Assembly (NCBI GenBank): GCA_025362155.1
Contig: JANYHX010000049.1
Span: forward strand, 1-26,505
Source of the DNA: Gallionella sp.
GTDB taxonomy: Bacteria > Pseudomonadota > Gammaproteobacteria > Burkholderiales > Gallionellaceae
Length of the DNA stretch: 26,505 nucleotides
Direction of reading: 5' to 3'
The position numbers and the translations under genes were made by a program. Of this stretch, positions 8,184 through 20,002 are shown one piece after another. Under the pieces are notes generated by a model. That model did not search any database. It was not told where the DNA came from and saw only the letters and a list, made by a program, of their open reading frames with translations. Numbering within the stretch: position 1 is the stretch's first letter; the number at the start of each line of letters is the position of its first letter.

Positions 8184-9725
8184 TCAGTAAACAGCCGCCG
8201 TTTTAAATTTATCAATTGCTGCTGATAACAATCTTTCATTATCAGCATTCAGGTCCTTGCTGGTCTCTATGGTGTCCAGCAGAGTTTTGTTATTGGATTT
8301 CAGGTAAGCATGCAATGCCGATTCGAATGCCAATGCCTTAGGCACAGGCACGTCATCGAAATAACCCTTGTTAACGGAGAATAAGGTAATGGCCATATTG
8401 GCGACTGAAAGCGGCGAATACTGAAGCTGCTTCATCAGCTCGGTGACCATGCGGCCCCGCTCCAGCTGCTTGCGGGTTGCTTCATCCAGATCGGAAGCAA
8501 ATTGCGCAAAAGCCGCCAGTTCACGGTATTGCGCCAATGCCAGACGCACACCGCCGCCGAGTTTCTTGATTACTTTGGTTTGCGCTGCGCCACCCACGCG
8601 TGACACCGAAACACCCGCGTTGATCGCCGGACGGATACCGGAATTGAACAGATCGGTTTCCAAAAATATCTGGCCGTCGGTAATCGAGATCACGTTGGTC
8701 GGCACGAAGGCGGACACGTCGCCAGCTTGCGTTTCAATGATGGGCAAAGCGGTCAGAGAACCGGTCTTGCCTTTGACTGCGCCCTTGGTAAACGCTTCCA
8801 CATAGTCAGCGTTTACTCGCGCTGCACGTTCCAGCAGACGGGAGTGCAAATAGAAAACGTCGCCGGGATAGGCTTCACGACCAGGCGGGCGGCGCAGCAA
8901 CAATGAGATTTGACGGTACGCCCAGGCCTGCTTGGTTAAATCATCATAAACGATCAACGCGTCTTCGCCGCGATCACGGAAATATTCGCCCATGGTGCAG
9001 CCAGCGTAAGGTGCCAGGAACTGCATCGCAGCTGAATCCGAAGCGGTCGCGACGACCACGATGGTGTAACCCAGCGCGCCATGCTCTTCCAGTTTGCGTA
9101 CCACGTTGGCGATGGTCGATGCTTTTTGACCGATCGCCACATATACGCAGGTCATGTTCTGACCCTTTTGATTAATGATGGCATCCACTGCCACAGCGGT
9201 CTTGCCGGTCTGACGGTCGCCAATGATCAGTTCACGCTGACCGCGACCAATCGGCACCATGGCATCAATCGATTTCAAGCCGGTTTGTACCGGCTGATCA
9301 ACTGATTTACGCGAGATTACCCCCGGCGCGACTTTTTCAATCTTGTCGGTCATCTTGGCGTTAATCGGGCCCTTGCCGTCGATCGGCTGACCCAGCGCAT
9401 TCACTACGCGCCCACATAACTCCGGTCCGACTGGCACTTCCAGAATTCTGCCGGTACATTTGACCGTGTCGCCTTCGGTGATGTGCTCATACTCACCCAG
9501 CACCACCGCGCCGACAGAATCGCGCTCGAGGTTGAGTGCCAAGCCAAAAGTGTTGCCGGGAAATTCCAGCATTTCACCCTGCATCACGTCCGAGAGACCG
9601 TGTACTCGGACGATACCGTCGGTAACGCTGACTACCGTACCTTCGGTGCGCGCTTGCGTCAGTGCCTCGAAGTTTTCGATGCGGCTGCGGATCAGATTAC
9701 TAATTTCAGAAGGGTTGAGCTTCAT
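8184..9725 (-). CDS. atpA: F1Fo ATP synthase alpha subunit
   Basis: AtpA forms the non-catalytic nucleotide sites of the F1 hexamer and supplies the arginine finger to AtpD. The 513-residue length is identical to E. coli AtpA. Visible landmarks are the N-terminal M-x-L-N-P-S-E-I-S-x-L-I-x-x-R-I that binds delta, Walker A G-D-R-Q-T-G-K-T at 169-176, and the signature [17 protein letters not shown] with the finger Arg. The start is ATG with GAGGA seven bases upstream. It lies 74 bp downstream of atpH. Confidence 0.97.
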   Translation of the reverse strand: MKLNPSEISNLIRSRIENFEALTQARTEGTVVSVTDGIVRVHGLSDVMQGEMLEFPGNTFGLALNLERDSVGAVVLGEYEHITEGDTVKCTGRILEVPVGPELCGRVVNALGQPIDGKGPINAKMTDKIEKVAPGVISRKSVDQPVQTGLKSIDAMVPIGRGQRELIIGDRQTGKTAVAVDAIINQKGQNMTCVYVAIGQKASTIANVVRKLEEHGALGYTIVVVATASDSAAMQFLAPYAGCTMGEYFRDRGEDALIVYDDLTKQAWAYRQISLLLRRPPGREAYPGDVFYLHSRLLERAARVNADYVEAFTKGAVKGKTGSLTALPIIETQAGDVSAFVPTNVISITDGQIFLETDLFNSGIRPAINAGVSVSRVGGAAQTKVIKKLGGGVRLALAQYRELAAFAQFASDLDEATRKQLERGRMVTELMKQLQYSPLSVANMAITLFSVNKGYFDDVPVPKALAFESALHAYLKSNNKTLLDTIETSKDLNADNERLLSAAIDKFKTAAVY

Positions 9726-9799
9726 GTCTATTTCCTCATTGATAAATCTTTTCGGGCAATGTATTAATTGCGTTCGTATTCTGCATTAAGGCCAGTGTG

Positions 9800-10333
9800 T
9801 CAAGCCAACGCGTTTGCCATCTCACCAAGACGGGTACGCGTGGAACCATCGATTACCTTATCTCCGGCACGAATCACCACGCCGCCGAGCAATTCTTTAT
9901 TAACTTTACAAACAAGTTTGATTTCATGTCCCATACGGGCTTTCAGCGAACTGATAATTTTTTCCTGTTGCGCAGCAGACAATTCAAATGCAGAGTCCAC
10001 CACAACATTCACGGTCTTTTCGGCTTCGGCCTTTAATGCTTCAAAAATGACCACTATTTCCGGCAGCAATAATAGGCGCTGATTGTCCACCAGTATCCTG
10101 ACAAAATTAAGTTGCTGAGGTTTTACCTGGCTACCCAGAAAACCTTCCATCAACTTTTCGATTTGAGCCTTGAGAATGCGCGGGCTGGTAATTACTGCTC
10201 GAACTTCCGGGTGGATTACCGCTTCGGCGGAAGCTAGCAAAATTTCCGACCATCCTTTCAAGTCCCCCAGTTTTAGCGCTTCTTCAAATGCCGCCTGGGC
10301 ATATGGCCGTGCAGTAGTAATGGCTTCAGACAT
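9800..10333 (-). CDS. atpH: F1Fo ATP synthase delta subunit
   Basis: AtpH joins the top of F1 to the peripheral stalk (AtpF dimer). The 177-residue length equals that of E. coli. The N-terminal helical domain has T-T-A-R-P-Y-A-Q-A-A-F-E-E-A; the C-terminal part shows L-L-G-G-V-V-I-R-A-G-D-K-V-I-D-G-S, the family signature, followed by R-x-R-L-G-E-M-A. The start is ATG 5 bp after the atpF stop, with a weak GGAA upstream, so translation is probably coupled to atpF. Confidence 0.95.
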   Translation of the reverse strand: MSEAITTARPYAQAAFEEALKLGDLKGWSEILLASAEAVIHPEVRAVITSPRILKAQIEKLMEGFLGSQVKPQQLNFVRILVDNQRLLLLPEIVVIFEALKAEAEKTVNVVVDSAFELSAAQQEKIISSLKARMGHEIKLVCKVNKELLGGVVIRAGDKVIDGSTRTRLGEMANALA

Positions 10334-10338
10334 GGCGC

Positions 10339-10809
10339 TTAGATTTCCGAAACGAGCTTATCAAGCAGGTCGTTATGTGTTTTGGCATCAATTTCACGCC
10401 CGAGAATTTTACTCGCGCCCGCCAATGCAATCGCCGATACCTGGGTTCGTAATTGTTCCTTGGCGCGGAATACTTCCTGATCGATTTCAGCCTTGGCTCC
10501 GGCGATAATGCGATCGCCCTCTACCTTGGCCTGGATCTTGGCTGCTTCGATGATTTCACTGGCGCGTTTTTCACCATTGTTCACAATTTCACTGATTTTT
10601 TCTTTGGCCTCACGCAAAATTTCCGTGGAACGCTTGGCGGCTAACTCCAAATCGAGTTTGGCTTTCTCGGCATTAGCCAAACCTTCGGCGATTTGCTTTT
10701 TGCGTTGTTCCAGCGCGGCCATAATGGGTGGCCAGACAAATTTCATGCAGAACCACACAAACAGCGCGAACATGATTGTCTGAGCCAGAAGAGTTGCATT
10801 GATATTCAT
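10339..10809 (-). CDS. atpF: F1Fo ATP synthase subunit b
   Basis: AtpF forms the peripheral stalk as a dimer that holds the stator. At 156 residues it matches the E. coli length. It begins M-N-I-N-A-T-L-L-A-Q with a single membrane helix (about 5-25) containing W-F-C-M-K-F-V-W-P-P-I, followed by a long charged coiled coil rich in Ala, Glu and Lys (about 30-120) and a C-terminal segment (A-x-A-G-A-S-K-I-L-G-R-E-I-D) that binds delta. AAAGG stands eight bases before the ATG. Confidence 0.96.
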   Translation of the reverse strand: MNINATLLAQTIMFALFVWFCMKFVWPPIMAALEQRKKQIAEGLANAEKAKLDLELAAKRSTEILREAKEKISEIVNNGEKRASEIIEAAKIQAKVEGDRIIAGAKAEIDQEVFRAKEQLRTQVSAIALAGASKILGREIDAKTHNDLLDKLVSEI

Positions 10810-10847
10810 GCAAGCTACCTTTCTTTAGTTATTATGTTGTCCAAACT

Positions 10848-11090
<243 letters not shown>

Positions 11091-11142
11091 TTATTTCTCC
11101 TGGTTTATAAAGTTAAGTTAAAAGTAAAAGTTGATAAATATT

Positions 11143-12006
<864 letters not shown>

Positions 12007-12013
12007 TTAATCG

Positions 12014-12514
12014 CTATCCCTGTCTTAACCCGGTCTTAAAACTACCCAAAAATAATCGGCCCACCAGCAGCACTACTTGGCCCAATACGAAGCTACCCAA
12101 TAATGCGAGCGGCGATAATTTAACGACTGCAATGCATAAGCAAAGCAGCACCACGACCGCCAAAAATCTTTCGGCGGCGTAAAAATACATAATCCGTAAT
12201 TGATGAAGTGCTTCACGGGCAGGATGCAAAGTTTCGCGGGCCATTCTCCATGCCAATAATGCCCCGTTGAAAACGGCTACTCCCCCACCAGCTAATACCG
12301 CCATCGCAAATTGCGGCGTGCTTTTTATACTGTAAGCGATGCTTGCACTAATCAGCGTCACCGCTGCCTGCAACCACATCACCTGCCATGCTATTTTTTT
12401 CTCTCTAGCTTCAATACTCAAAGCGGCTTCAATATCAAAAAGCGCGGCGATGATAGCTACGTTTTCCGGAGGTGTCAAATATTGTTGCCTTATATCGGCG
12501 GCTTCTTTGCTCAA
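12014..12514 (-). CDS. atpI: ATP synthase subunit I (AtpI family)
   Basis: AtpI is a small membrane protein that helps assemble the c-ring and is not part of the final enzyme. The 166-residue product has a ~45-residue soluble N-terminus and four membrane segments (about 47-63, 68-88, 110-130, 134-156). The start is TTG, one base after the parB stop, with AAGGG (inside the parB 3' end) eight bases upstream. An internal ATG at residue 46 would leave the usual four-helix core but has a poorer context. Its position directly ahead of atpB supports the name. Confidence 0.85.
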   Translation of the reverse strand: MSKEAADIRQQYLTPPENVAIIAALFDIEAALSIEAREKKIAWQVMWLQAAVTLISASIAYSIKSTPQFAMAVLAGGGVAVFNGALLAWRMARETLHPAREALHQLRIMYFYAAERFLAVVVLLCLCIAVVKLSPLALLGSFVLGQVVLLVGRLFLGSFKTGLRQG

Positions 12515-12515
12515 T

Positions 12516-13379
12516 TTATTTACCCTTTTTGAGCTTGTTCAAAAGCTCATCAAGCTGATCATGATTAGCATAGGTTATCTGCAGCGTGCCGCCACTTTTA
12601 TTGCCTGGCTTGATCTCCACACGCGTTCCCAGATGGGCGCTCATTTCTTCCTGTAAACGTTGCGTATCGCGGCTAAGCCTGGTTGGTTTTTTCGATTTGT
12701 TTTTTTCTTCCGGGGGGTGAATTTTTTTCTGCACCAGCTTTTCCGTATCGCGCACGGAAAGTTTTTCCAGAACAATTTTGTTGGCAAACATTATCTGTTG
12801 TGCGCTTTCCAAGGACAGCAGGGCGCGTGCATGGCCCATGTCCAGCTTGTTTTCTATCAGCAGACTCTGCACTGCCTGGGGCAGTTTTAACAGGCGCAAC
12901 AAATTGCTGGCTGCGCTGCGCGAACGGCCCACTGCATCGGCCGCAACCTGATGGGTCATTTTGAATTCGTCGATTAATCGTTGTATACCCACCGCTTCTT
13001 CCAGTGGATTCAGATTTTCGCGTTGGATGTTTTCAATCAATGCCATCGCCAACGCCGCATTATCCGGCACGCTACGGACCAACACCGGCACATGGCTCAG
13101 ACCGGCCATTTGCGCGGCGCGCCAGCGTCTTTCCCCGGCAATGATTTCATAGCTGCTATCGGCAAGTTGCCGCACCAGAATTGGCTGCATAATCCCCTGG
13201 GCTTTGATCGAGGCGGCCAAATCATTCAATGATGCCTCATCCATATAGGAACGCGGCTGATACTTGCCTGGCTTAAGCAGCGTGACATTCAAATCACGCA
13301 TCACCTCGTCTTTTTCGCTTTTGCCGCCCGACAATAATGCATCCAGACCCCGCCCCAACCCCTTATGTAGCTTTGCCAT
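12516..13379 (-). CDS. parB: chromosome partitioning protein ParB (CTPase clamp)
   Basis: ParB binds parS sites, closes into a CTP-dependent DNA clamp and is moved by ParA. The 287 residues begin with the conserved G-L-G-R-G-L-D-A-L-L (7-16), the segment that stimulates ParA ATPase. The CTP-binding motif G-E-R-R-W-R is at 82-87 and E-N-I-Q-R-E-N-L-N-P at 116-125. The helix-turn-helix for parS is around 140-165 (V-G-R-S-R-S-A-A-S-N-L-L-R-L-L), followed by a C-terminal dimerisation domain. It lies 12 bp after parA with AAGGA upstream. Two exact parS sites are in this window. Confidence 0.96.
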   Translation of the reverse strand: MAKLHKGLGRGLDALLSGGKSEKDEVMRDLNVTLLKPGKYQPRSYMDEASLNDLAASIKAQGIMQPILVRQLADSSYEIIAGERRWRAAQMAGLSHVPVLVRSVPDNAALAMALIENIQRENLNPLEEAVGIQRLIDEFKMTHQVAADAVGRSRSAASNLLRLLKLPQAVQSLLIENKLDMGHARALLSLESAQQIMFANKIVLEKLSVRDTEKLVQKKIHPPEEKNKSKKPTRLSRDTQRLQEEMSAHLGTRVEIKPGNKSGGTLQITYANHDQLDELLNKLKKGK

Positions 13380-13391
13380 TATTGTTTTTCC

Positions 13392-14171
13392 TTATACCGT
13401 TACAGGTTGCACTGCGTTGCTCAATAACTCTCCCGCCAAAGCCAGATATGCCTGCGACCCCTTGGACGATTTGTCGTGATACAACACCGGCACACCATAG
13501 CTCGGAGCTTCTGCCAAACGTATATTCCGCGGGATCACAGTGCGATAGACTTTATTGCCGAAATGCTCTTGTAATTGAGCCGAAACCTGTTGTGCAAGTG
13601 CATTGCGCGGATCGAACATGGTGCGCAGCAATCCTTCGATTTCCAGGTCGGGGTTCAGGTTGGCGCGCACCTTGCGAATAGTGTTTACCAAATCACTCAA
13701 GCCCTCCAATGCGTAATATTCGCATTGCATGGGTATCATTACCGATTTGGCTGCACATAAGCCGTTCAGGGTCAGCAAATTTAGTGCGGGGGGACAATCG
13801 ATTAACACAAAGTCATATTCTGAAGCCACCAATTGCACGGCATCGCGTAGCCGGGTTTCACGGTGGGCCAAATCTACCAATTCAATTTCCGCACCCGCCA
13901 GGTCCCGATTGGCGGGCAGCAAATCATATTTTCCTGCGTCAGAATATACTCGTGCCTCGGCCAGGGTCTTACTTTCCAGCAACACTTCGTAAACACTCAG
14001 CTGCAAATCGCGCTTGTCGACACCGCTACCCATAGTGGCGTTGCCTTGCGGATCAAGATCGATCAGCAATACGCGCTGTTTGGCTGCGGCAAGGCTGGCA
14101 GCCAAATTCACTGTCGTGGTAGTTTTTCCTACGCCGCCCTTTTGATTGGTTATAGCTAATATTTTCGTCAT
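13392..14171 (-). CDS. parA: chromosome partitioning ATPase ParA (Soj type)
   Basis: ParA is a deviant Walker ATPase that binds DNA non-specifically as an ATP dimer and drives separation of origin regions with ParB. The 259 residues begin M-T-K-I-L-A-I-T-N-Q directly followed by K-G-G-V-G-K-T-T (11-18), with the signature Lys11. D-L-D-P-Q-G-N-A (38-45) is the switch I region, and L-I-D-C-P-P-A is the Walker B segment. There is no N-terminal helix-turn-helix, so this is the short chromosomal type rather than a plasmid type Ia. The start is ATG with AAGGGA ten bases upstream. Confidence 0.96.
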   Translation of the reverse strand: MTKILAITNQKGGVGKTTTTVNLAASLAAAKQRVLLIDLDPQGNATMGSGVDKRDLQLSVYEVLLESKTLAEARVYSDAGKYDLLPANRDLAGAEIELVDLAHRETRLRDAVQLVASEYDFVLIDCPPALNLLTLNGLCAAKSVMIPMQCEYYALEGLSDLVNTIRKVRANLNPDLEIEGLLRTMFDPRNALAQQVSAQLQEHFGNKVYRTVIPRNIRLAEAPSYGVPVLYHDKSSKGSQAYLALAGELLSNAVQPVTV

Positions 14172-14199
14172 GCTGCCGCATTCCCTTTCATTGCGCTTA

Positions 14200-14820
14200 T
14201 CACCGGCATGTTGCTATTACCAAACTACGTGCCGCCTGCAAGCCCGGTACCTGCAAGGGTATGACGCGCTCTACGCGGCATCCGGGCGGTATGGTTGCCA
14301 ACTCTTGTTCTGCAATCCCCTTCATGGCCGCCCAGCGTCCGTCCGTAGCCATCAGCCCGCGCGTTTTGGTGATAAATTCCCCCAACCCGGTAAATGCTCG
14401 CGAGATAATTCCATCAAATCGTTCTGTGGTCTGCCACTCTTCCACACGTGCGCAGTGAACCGCTACATTTCGCAATTTTAATTCAATGATGGCCTGTTGC
14501 ACGAAGCTGGTTTTTTTGCTGTTGCTATCCAGCAAGGTGAAATGCCACTCTGGTTTTACGACTGCCAATACTACTCCCGGTAAACCCGCACCACACCCTG
14601 CGTCCAGCCACCGTCCAGCCCATAAATGTGGTGTCACTGCTAAGCTGTCAAGCAAGTGGTTGCTCACCATTTGCTGCGGATCACGGATCGCAGTCAGGTT
14701 GTAAACTTTATTCCATCTGTCCAGCAGCTCCAAATAATCCAACAGCTTAATGCACATTTCTGCGCTCAACAAAACCCCCAATTGCGCGCTACCGAACTGA
14801 AGTTTTTCCTCTGAATTCAC
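14200..14820 (-). CDS. rsmG: 16S rRNA m7G527 methyltransferase
   Basis: RsmG (GidB) methylates N7 of G527 in 16S rRNA using S-adenosylmethionine. The 206-residue length matches E. coli (207). Landmarks are [12 protein letters not shown] at 36-47, H-L-L-D-S-L at 55-60, and the SAM loop [10 protein letters not shown] at 73-82, followed by [11 protein letters not shown] (97-107). The start is GTG, overlapping the mnmG stop as GTGA, so translation is coupled. Confidence 0.96.
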   Translation of the reverse strand: MNSEEKLQFGSAQLGVLLSAEMCIKLLDYLELLDRWNKVYNLTAIRDPQQMVSNHLLDSLAVTPHLWAGRWLDAGCGAGLPGVVLAVVKPEWHFTLLDSNSKKTSFVQQAIIELKLRNVAVHCARVEEWQTTERFDGIISRAFTGLGEFITKTRGLMATDGRWAAMKGIAEQELATIPPGCRVERVIPLQVPGLQAARSLVIATCR

Positions 14821-16718
14821 GCGATTTTCTGCGTCAGTTTCGTGTCACGGAAACCACGTTTCAGATGCACCAATAACAGGGAAATCGCCGCTGGCGTAAT
14901 CCCGGAGATGCGCCCGGCCTGCGCGATGGTTTCCGGCTTATGCTGATTGAGTTTTTGTTGTACTTCGATAGATAGCCCGTGCACCTGGCGATAATCTAAT
15001 GTGTCCGGCAAGCCCAAGGTTTCATATTGTTCGTTGCGGCTGATTTCGTCGTGTTGCCGTTCGATATAGCCGTGATATTTCGCTTGAGTTTCTACCTGTT
15101 CGGCAACTTTCATATCCTCCACACCGACACCCGCTCCTGGCAAGGTCAGCAGGCTCGAATAACTTACATCCGGGCGGCGCAATAGTTCAAGCAGCGCATA
15201 TTCGCGTTCGATAGGTTTGCCCAATACGCGGATCGCATCTTGTTCAGCCAGATTACGCGGACTCACCCAGGTGCTGCGCAAGCGTTCCTGCTCGCGCGCA
15301 ATGGCTTCGCGCTTTTGTTCAAAGGCCTGCCAGCGCGCGTCATCCACAATCCCCAGCTTGCGTCCAATCTCGGTTAACCTTAAATCCGCGTTATCTTCAC
15401 GCAATTGCAAACGATATTCTGCGCGACTGGTGAACATACGATAAGGCTCAGAAACCCCCTGCGTAATCAAATCGTCAACCAGCACACCCAAATAAGCCTG
15501 GTCGCGGCGCGGACACCAGGCCTCCTGTTCGCGCACTTGCAGCGCGGCATTGAGTCCGGCCAGCAGGCCTTGCGCGGCGGCTTCTTCATAACCAGTGGTG
15601 CCATTGATTTGCCCGGCAAAGAACAAGCCTTGAATAACTTTGGTTTCCAGTGAGCTTTTTAGTCCGCATGGATTGAAATAGTCATACTCAATCGCATAAC
15701 CGGGACGCAGGATATGGGCATTTTCCAGTCCTTTGATGGAACGCACCAACTCCAATTGCACATCGAACGGCAGACTGGTGGAAATACCATTGGGATAAAC
15801 CTCATGGGTGGTTAAACCCTCTGGTTCGAGGAAAATCTGGTGAGATAATTTATCAGCAAAGCGCGTAATTTTGTCTTCGATAGAGGGGCAATAGCGTGGG
15901 CCTACTCCCTCGATCACGCCAGTAAATAAAGGCGATCGATCCAGACCCCCGCGAATAATGTCATGGGTGCGCTGATTGGTTTCGGTAATCCAGCAAGGCA
16001 ATTGCCTGGGGTGTTGTGCTGCATTACCCATGAATGAAAACACTGGCACTGGATCGTCGCCAGGCTGTACCTGTAAAGCAGAATAGTTTATGGTCCGACC
16101 ATCAATGCGCGGCGGGGTACCGGTCTTCAGCCGCCCGACCGGAAGCGTTAGTTCCCGTAAACGATGCGCCAGGCTAACAGAAGGGGGGTCTCCCGCACGA
16201 CCAGCCTCATAGTTGGACTGGCCTACATGGATTAATCCAGACAAGAATGTACCGGTAGTCAACACGACAGTTTTTGCGCTAAAGCGCAAACCCATTTGTG
16301 TAACTACCCCGCTCACTCGATCCTGTTGCACTTCTAAATCATCCACCGCTTGCTGGAACAACCACAGATTAGGCTGATTTTCCAAACGAGTGCGAATAGC
16401 TTGTTTATAAAGCAGACGATCGGCCTGCGCACGCGTAGCGCGTACCGCCGGGCCTTTGCTTGCGTTCAGCATACGGAACTGGATGCCGCTTTCGTCGGTA
16501 GCAGCAGCCATCGCACCGCCGAGCGCATCTACCTCCTTGACCAAATGGCCTTTGCCTATTCCGCCGACGGACGGATTGCAGGACATCTGCCCCAATGTTT
16601 CGATGTTGTGGGTAAGTAGCAAGGTTTTGCAGCCCGATCGCGCGCTGACCAACGCCGCCTCGGTACCGGCGTGCCCTCCACCCACTACAATTACATCAAA
16701 TTTATCGGGAAACTTCAT
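14817..16718 (-). CDS. mnmG: tRNA uridine-5-carboxymethylaminomethyl modification FAD enzyme
   Basis: MnmG (GidA) works with MnmE to place carboxymethylaminomethyl on wobble U34 of certain tRNAs, using FAD and methylene-tetrahydrofolate. The start at 16718 gives 633 residues (E. coli 629) and puts the FAD loop G-G-G-H-A-G at 13-18. An upstream ATG at 16754 would add 12 residues with no family counterpart. [11 protein letters not shown] near 45 and the motif L-K-T-G-T-P-P-R-I near 200 are typical, and the C-terminal helical domain that binds MnmE is intact. It follows mnmE after 86 bp; that gap contains a parS site. Confidence 0.97.
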   Translation of the reverse strand: MKFPDKFDVIVVGGGHAGTEAALVSARSGCKTLLLTHNIETLGQMSCNPSVGGIGKGHLVKEVDALGGAMAAATDESGIQFRMLNASKGPAVRATRAQADRLLYKQAIRTRLENQPNLWLFQQAVDDLEVQQDRVSGVVTQMGLRFSAKTVVLTTGTFLSGLIHVGQSNYEAGRAGDPPSVSLAHRLRELTLPVGRLKTGTPPRIDGRTINYSALQVQPGDDPVPVFSFMGNAAQHPRQLPCWITETNQRTHDIIRGGLDRSPLFTGVIEGVGPRYCPSIEDKITRFADKLSHQIFLEPEGLTTHEVYPNGISTSLPFDVQLELVRSIKGLENAHILRPGYAIEYDYFNPCGLKSSLETKVIQGLFFAGQINGTTGYEEAAAQGLLAGLNAALQVREQEAWCPRRDQAYLGVLVDDLITQGVSEPYRMFTSRAEYRLQLREDNADLRLTEIGRKLGIVDDARWQAFEQKREAIAREQERLRSTWVSPRNLAEQDAIRVLGKPIEREYALLELLRRPDVSYSSLLTLPGAGVGVEDMKVAEQVETQAKYHGYIERQHDEISRNEQYETLGLPDTLDYRQVHGLSIEVQQKLNQHKPETIAQAGRISGITPAAISLLLVHLKRGFRDTKLTQKIA

Positions 16719-16780
16719 GTTGCTATTGCCTTGAAAAGGACGCGCATCATACAACAGCCCAGCCGCAATCCAAAATGATG

Positions 16781-16796
16781 TGTTTCACGTGGAACA
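16781..16796. promoter_or_regulatory. parS site (ParB binding), copy 1
   Basis: TGTTTCACGTGGAACA is, on the - strand, exactly the bacterial parS consensus TGTTCCACGTGAAACA. It lies between mnmE and mnmG, about 63 bp upstream of the mnmG start. The matching ParB is encoded about 3.4 kb away. Confidence 0.95.
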
Positions 16797-16804
16797 ATAG
16801 CGTT

Positions 16805-18145
16805 TTATTTCCCGATGCAAAACCGGCTGAAGATATCCCCGAGCAAATCATCCGCAGTGAATTTCCCGGTAATTTCACTAAGAGCCTGCTGCGCCAGCCG
16901 TAACTCTTCGGCGAATAACTCCGCGCTGGTTAACATATTGGCATGGGTTAAATGAGTTTGCGCAAGCATCAAAGCCTGCAGATGGCGTTCCCGCGCCATG
17001 AATGAGCCGCCTTCTTGATCATGCCACCCCATGGCCTTCAGCAACGATTCGCGTAACTTTTCCAGACCTTCCCCTGTCTTGGCAGAGACCCCAAGAAAAA
17101 CATCCTTTTCCCCCATTGAAAAAGTTTTGTCTTGCATTAAATCAATCTTGTTAAATACTAACAACCGAGGTGTGTCAGCGGGTAATGCGGCCAATATAGC
17201 TTCGTCCTTGATTGTCAAACCTTGGCGGGCATCTAACAACACTAGAATTACATCAGCGCTATGCAGGGTTTTATGGGTACGGGCAATACCCAGGTTTTCC
17301 ACTTCATCCTGCGATTCGCGCAACCCGGCCGTATCTATAATATGCAATGGCACACCCCGGATCTGGATCATTTGGCGAATTACGTCTCGGGTAGTGCCCG
17401 GAATATTGCTGACCAAAGCCGCTTCTTCGCCCGACAGCCGATTGAGCAGGCTGGACTTCCCAACATTGGGCTGTCCCGCAATAACCACCTGGGCACCTTC
17501 GCGCAGCAGGCTCCCTTGTTTTGCGCTCTCCAAAATGTGCTGCAATTTCAACTGGATGTCATTCAGCAGCGTATCACGCCGCTTCAAATCAACGATATCT
17601 CCCTCTTCTTCCGGGAAATCCAGCATAGCCTCGACCAGCATACGCAGATAAATTAGCTCATCGACCAAACCATGAATTGCCGTAGAAAATTCTCCGCTCA
17701 GAGAACGCATGGCGCTACGCGCAGCCGTTGAGGTATTGGCATTGATCAGGTCTGCGACACTTTCTGCTTGAGCCAAGTCGAGCTTATTATTCAGAAAGGC
17801 ACGGCGGGTAAATTCGCCGGGTTGTGCCAGCCGTGCACCCAGCTCTAGGCAACGCTGTAATAACATTTGGAGCACGACCGAGCCGCCATGCCCTTGCAAC
17901 TCAAGCACATTATCCCCGGTATAAGAATGCGGGGTAGGAAAATACAAGGCGATCCCCTCATCCAGCACCTCGCCATTTTCATCCAGGAAACTACAGTAAG
18001 TAGCTTGCCGTGCAATGGGTAATTTGCCGAGTATTCCTTGGGCAACAATTTCGATATTGTTTCCCGAGATACGTATTACCCCGATCCCGCCACGCCCCTG
18101 TGCGGTGGCTATGGCGGCGATGGTATCAACGTTTGGCGACAACAC
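16805..18145 (-). CDS. mnmE: tRNA modification GTPase MnmE
   Basis: MnmE (TrmE) is the partner of MnmG in wobble uridine modification; GTP hydrolysis in its G domain drives the reaction. The 446-residue length fits the family. The N-terminal folate-binding domain begins [15 protein letters not shown]. In the G domain, G1 is G-Q-P-N-V-G-K-S (224-231), G3 is D-T-A-G (271-274) and N-K-I-D is G4 (about 335). The C-terminus ends F-C-I-G-K with the conserved Cys. The start is GTG and overlaps the 3' end of yidC by 20 bp, with GGAAAG just upstream. Confidence 0.97.
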   Translation of the reverse strand: MLSPNVDTIAAIATAQGRGGIGVIRISGNNIEIVAQGILGKLPIARQATYCSFLDENGEVLDEGIALYFPTPHSYTGDNVLELQGHGGSVVLQMLLQRCLELGARLAQPGEFTRRAFLNNKLDLAQAESVADLINANTSTAARSAMRSLSGEFSTAIHGLVDELIYLRMLVEAMLDFPEEEGDIVDLKRRDTLLNDIQLKLQHILESAKQGSLLREGAQVVIAGQPNVGKSSLLNRLSGEEAALVSNIPGTTRDVIRQMIQIRGVPLHIIDTAGLRESQDEVENLGIARTHKTLHSADVILVLLDARQGLTIKDEAILAALPADTPRLLVFNKIDLMQDKTFSMGEKDVFLGVSAKTGEGLEKLRESLLKAMGWHDQEGGSFMARERHLQALMLAQTHLTHANMLTSAELFAEELRLAQQALSEITGKFTADDLLGDIFSRFCIGK

Positions 18146-19778
18146 CTTTGCTTTCCGCTTCGGCTGCCCGGGTGATATACCACTGTTGACCGATTGAAAG
18201 AAGGTTATTCACAATGGAATACAACACCAGACCCGCGGGGAAAAAGAAAAACATCACGCTGAAAACGATAGGCATGATTTGCATTATCTTGGCCTGCATG
18301 GGATCGGGTGGCTTGGGATTAAGGCGAGTCTGAATAATCATGCTCGTCCCCATAATCAACGGCAAGATGTAATAGGGATCTGCCGCAGAGAGGTCTGTTA
18401 TCCAACCAATAAATGGGGCATTTCGCATCTCAACGCTAGCTAAAATAGACCAATATAACGCGATAAAAACCGGGATTTGAATAATCACCGGCAAGCACCC
18501 CCCTAATGGATTAATTTTTTCTGCTTTATACAATTCCATCATGGCGCGATTCAGTTGTTCCCGGTCGCTGGCATATTGTTGCTTGATTTTCTCCAGCTTG
18601 GGAGCAACCATGCGCATCTTTGCCATAGAACGATAGCTCGCCGCCGAAAGGGGAAAAAACAATAGCTTGATCAAGAAGGTAAGCAAAATGATGGCGGCCC
18701 CCCAATTGTGGGTCCAATCGTTTAATAACGACATCACCCAGAACAGCGGAACAGCGATGATAGTAAGCCATCCATAATCCACTGTCAGGCCTAAACCCGG
18801 TGCGATTTTATCCAGATTAGCCTCTGTTGGGCCCGCATACAAAGTAGCACTGACATGCGTTTTCTGTCCCGGCTCAACGGCAACACTTGGCAAAACTATT
18901 CCGACGGAATACATGCCCCCATCCAGTTTATGCGTAAAAAATTCACGGTTGGTCTTTTCCGCGGGCAGCCAGGCAGCTACAAAGTAATGTTGCAAAATAC
19001 CTATCCAACCGTTATCAGACTGCTTGGGATATTCCGTTTTTCCCTTATCTATGTCCGAAAATTGCACCTTCTTTAGTTTATCCTTGTCGGTATAAACTGC
19101 CGCCCCCGTATAGGTAGGCAAAAACCGCAGGCTACCTTCTGGGGCAACACTGTCCCGAATCAATTGAAAGTAACTGCTCGCCGTAACCGTTTGCAGCCCC
19201 ACATTTTCCAATTCATAGGAAATGTCTATTAAATAACTACCTTTATGAAAGGTTATTATTTTAGTCACTTTAAGCGGTGAATCCCCTTGAGCTTTCAGCC
19301 TCATCTCTACCAGGTCGGCATTTCCTGAAAGCTCGTACTGATCTTGTTCCGAAACAAATAGACTGTTGTGATTAGGAAGGCCTGCTCCAATCAGCCCGCT
19401 TTGAGCAGAATAATTGTGAGTTTCTTTACCACGATTGAAAAACACCAAGGGTTTATTTTTATCCAGACTATCCTTATGCTTAATTAACGCCAAGCGGCTG
19501 ATATCGCCGCCAATGGTGTTAATTTCCGCTTCGAGAATATCCGTTTTGATATGTATGGTTTTCCCTGTGGTCTGCTGTACTATAGATGCAGACTCTATGG
19601 CGGGCACCCCGGTGGGGCCCGAAGCAATGGGTATTGATTGTGATTGAGCCACTTCCTTCTTTGTTGAAGTGCCCTGTTGAATCTGCGGTTCAGGATGTTG
19701 ATAGCGTTGCCATCCATCCCAAACCAGCATCAGGGAAAATGCAAAAATTAAAAACAAAAAAACTCTTTGTAAGTCCAT
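18126..19778 (-). CDS. yidC: membrane protein insertase YidC
   Basis: YidC inserts and folds inner-membrane proteins, alone or with SecYEG; the a and c subunits of ATP synthase encoded nearby are classic clients. The start at 19778 gives 550 residues and begins [13 protein letters not shown], the typical N-terminal membrane anchor. An in-frame extension to 19826 lacks support and would overlap yidD. A large periplasmic domain (about 55-340) is followed by the conserved insertase core with the [13 protein letters not shown] segment, [10 protein letters not shown] and five membrane segments. It lies 14 bp after yidD. Confidence 0.97.
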   Translation of the reverse strand: MDLQRVFLFLIFAFSLMLVWDGWQRYQHPEPQIQQGTSTKKEVAQSQSIPIASGPTGVPAIESASIVQQTTGKTIHIKTDILEAEINTIGGDISRLALIKHKDSLDKNKPLVFFNRGKETHNYSAQSGLIGAGLPNHNSLFVSEQDQYELSGNADLVEMRLKAQGDSPLKVTKIITFHKGSYLIDISYELENVGLQTVTASSYFQLIRDSVAPEGSLRFLPTYTGAAVYTDKDKLKKVQFSDIDKGKTEYPKQSDNGWIGILQHYFVAAWLPAEKTNREFFTHKLDGGMYSVGIVLPSVAVEPGQKTHVSATLYAGPTEANLDKIAPGLGLTVDYGWLTIIAVPLFWVMSLLNDWTHNWGAAIILLTFLIKLLFFPLSAASYRSMAKMRMVAPKLEKIKQQYASDREQLNRAMMELYKAEKINPLGGCLPVIIQIPVFIALYWSILASVEMRNAPFIGWITDLSAADPYYILPLIMGTSMIIQTRLNPKPPDPMQAKIMQIMPIVFSVMFFFFPAGLVLYSIVNNLLSIGQQWYITRAAEAESKGVVAKR

Positions 19779-19792
19779 AATCAGCCTAAATG

Positions 19793-20002
19793 TTAGGGTA
19801 CCGGGTCGTAGCCACCCAGACTCCAAGGGTTACAACGCAGCAATCGTTTTATACTTAGCCACCCCCCTTTTACAACACCATACTTCGTTAGAGCTTCACG
19901 CGCATAATGTGAACAAGTTGGAGTAAATCGGCACGCTGGTGGGATAAGCGGACTAATTAGATATTGATAGCCGCGTATTAGAGTAATTACTATTCTGCGC
20001 AT
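19793..20002 (-). CDS. yidD: membrane protein insertion efficiency factor YidD
   Basis: This 69-residue protein is associated with YidC-dependent membrane insertion. The family core is complete: Y-Q-Y-L-I-S-P-L at 13-20, C-R-F-x-P-T-C-S-x-Y at 24-33 with the two conserved cysteines, and R-L-L-R-C-N-P-W near 53-60, ending G-G-Y-D-P-V-P. An amphipathic N-terminal helix should attach it to the membrane. The start ATG lies inside the rnpA 3' end (13-bp overlap). Confidence 0.95.
   Translation of the reverse strand: MRRIVITLIRGYQYLISPLIPPACRFTPTCSHYAREALTKYGVVKGGWLSIKRLLRCNPWSLGGYDPVP

Noticed and set aside
7392..8225. 277-codon + strand open frame opposite atpG
   Set aside because: It lies antisense to a clear atpG, has a His/Gln/Phe-rich composition typical of reverse-strand shadows, and resembles no family.
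16719..16754. N-terminal extension of mnmG
   Set aside because: The extra 12 residues precede the conserved FAD-binding start and have no ribosome site.
17031..17651. 206-codon + strand frame opposite mnmE
   Set aside because: It is a shadow of mnmE; Ser/Arg-rich low-information sequence without motifs.
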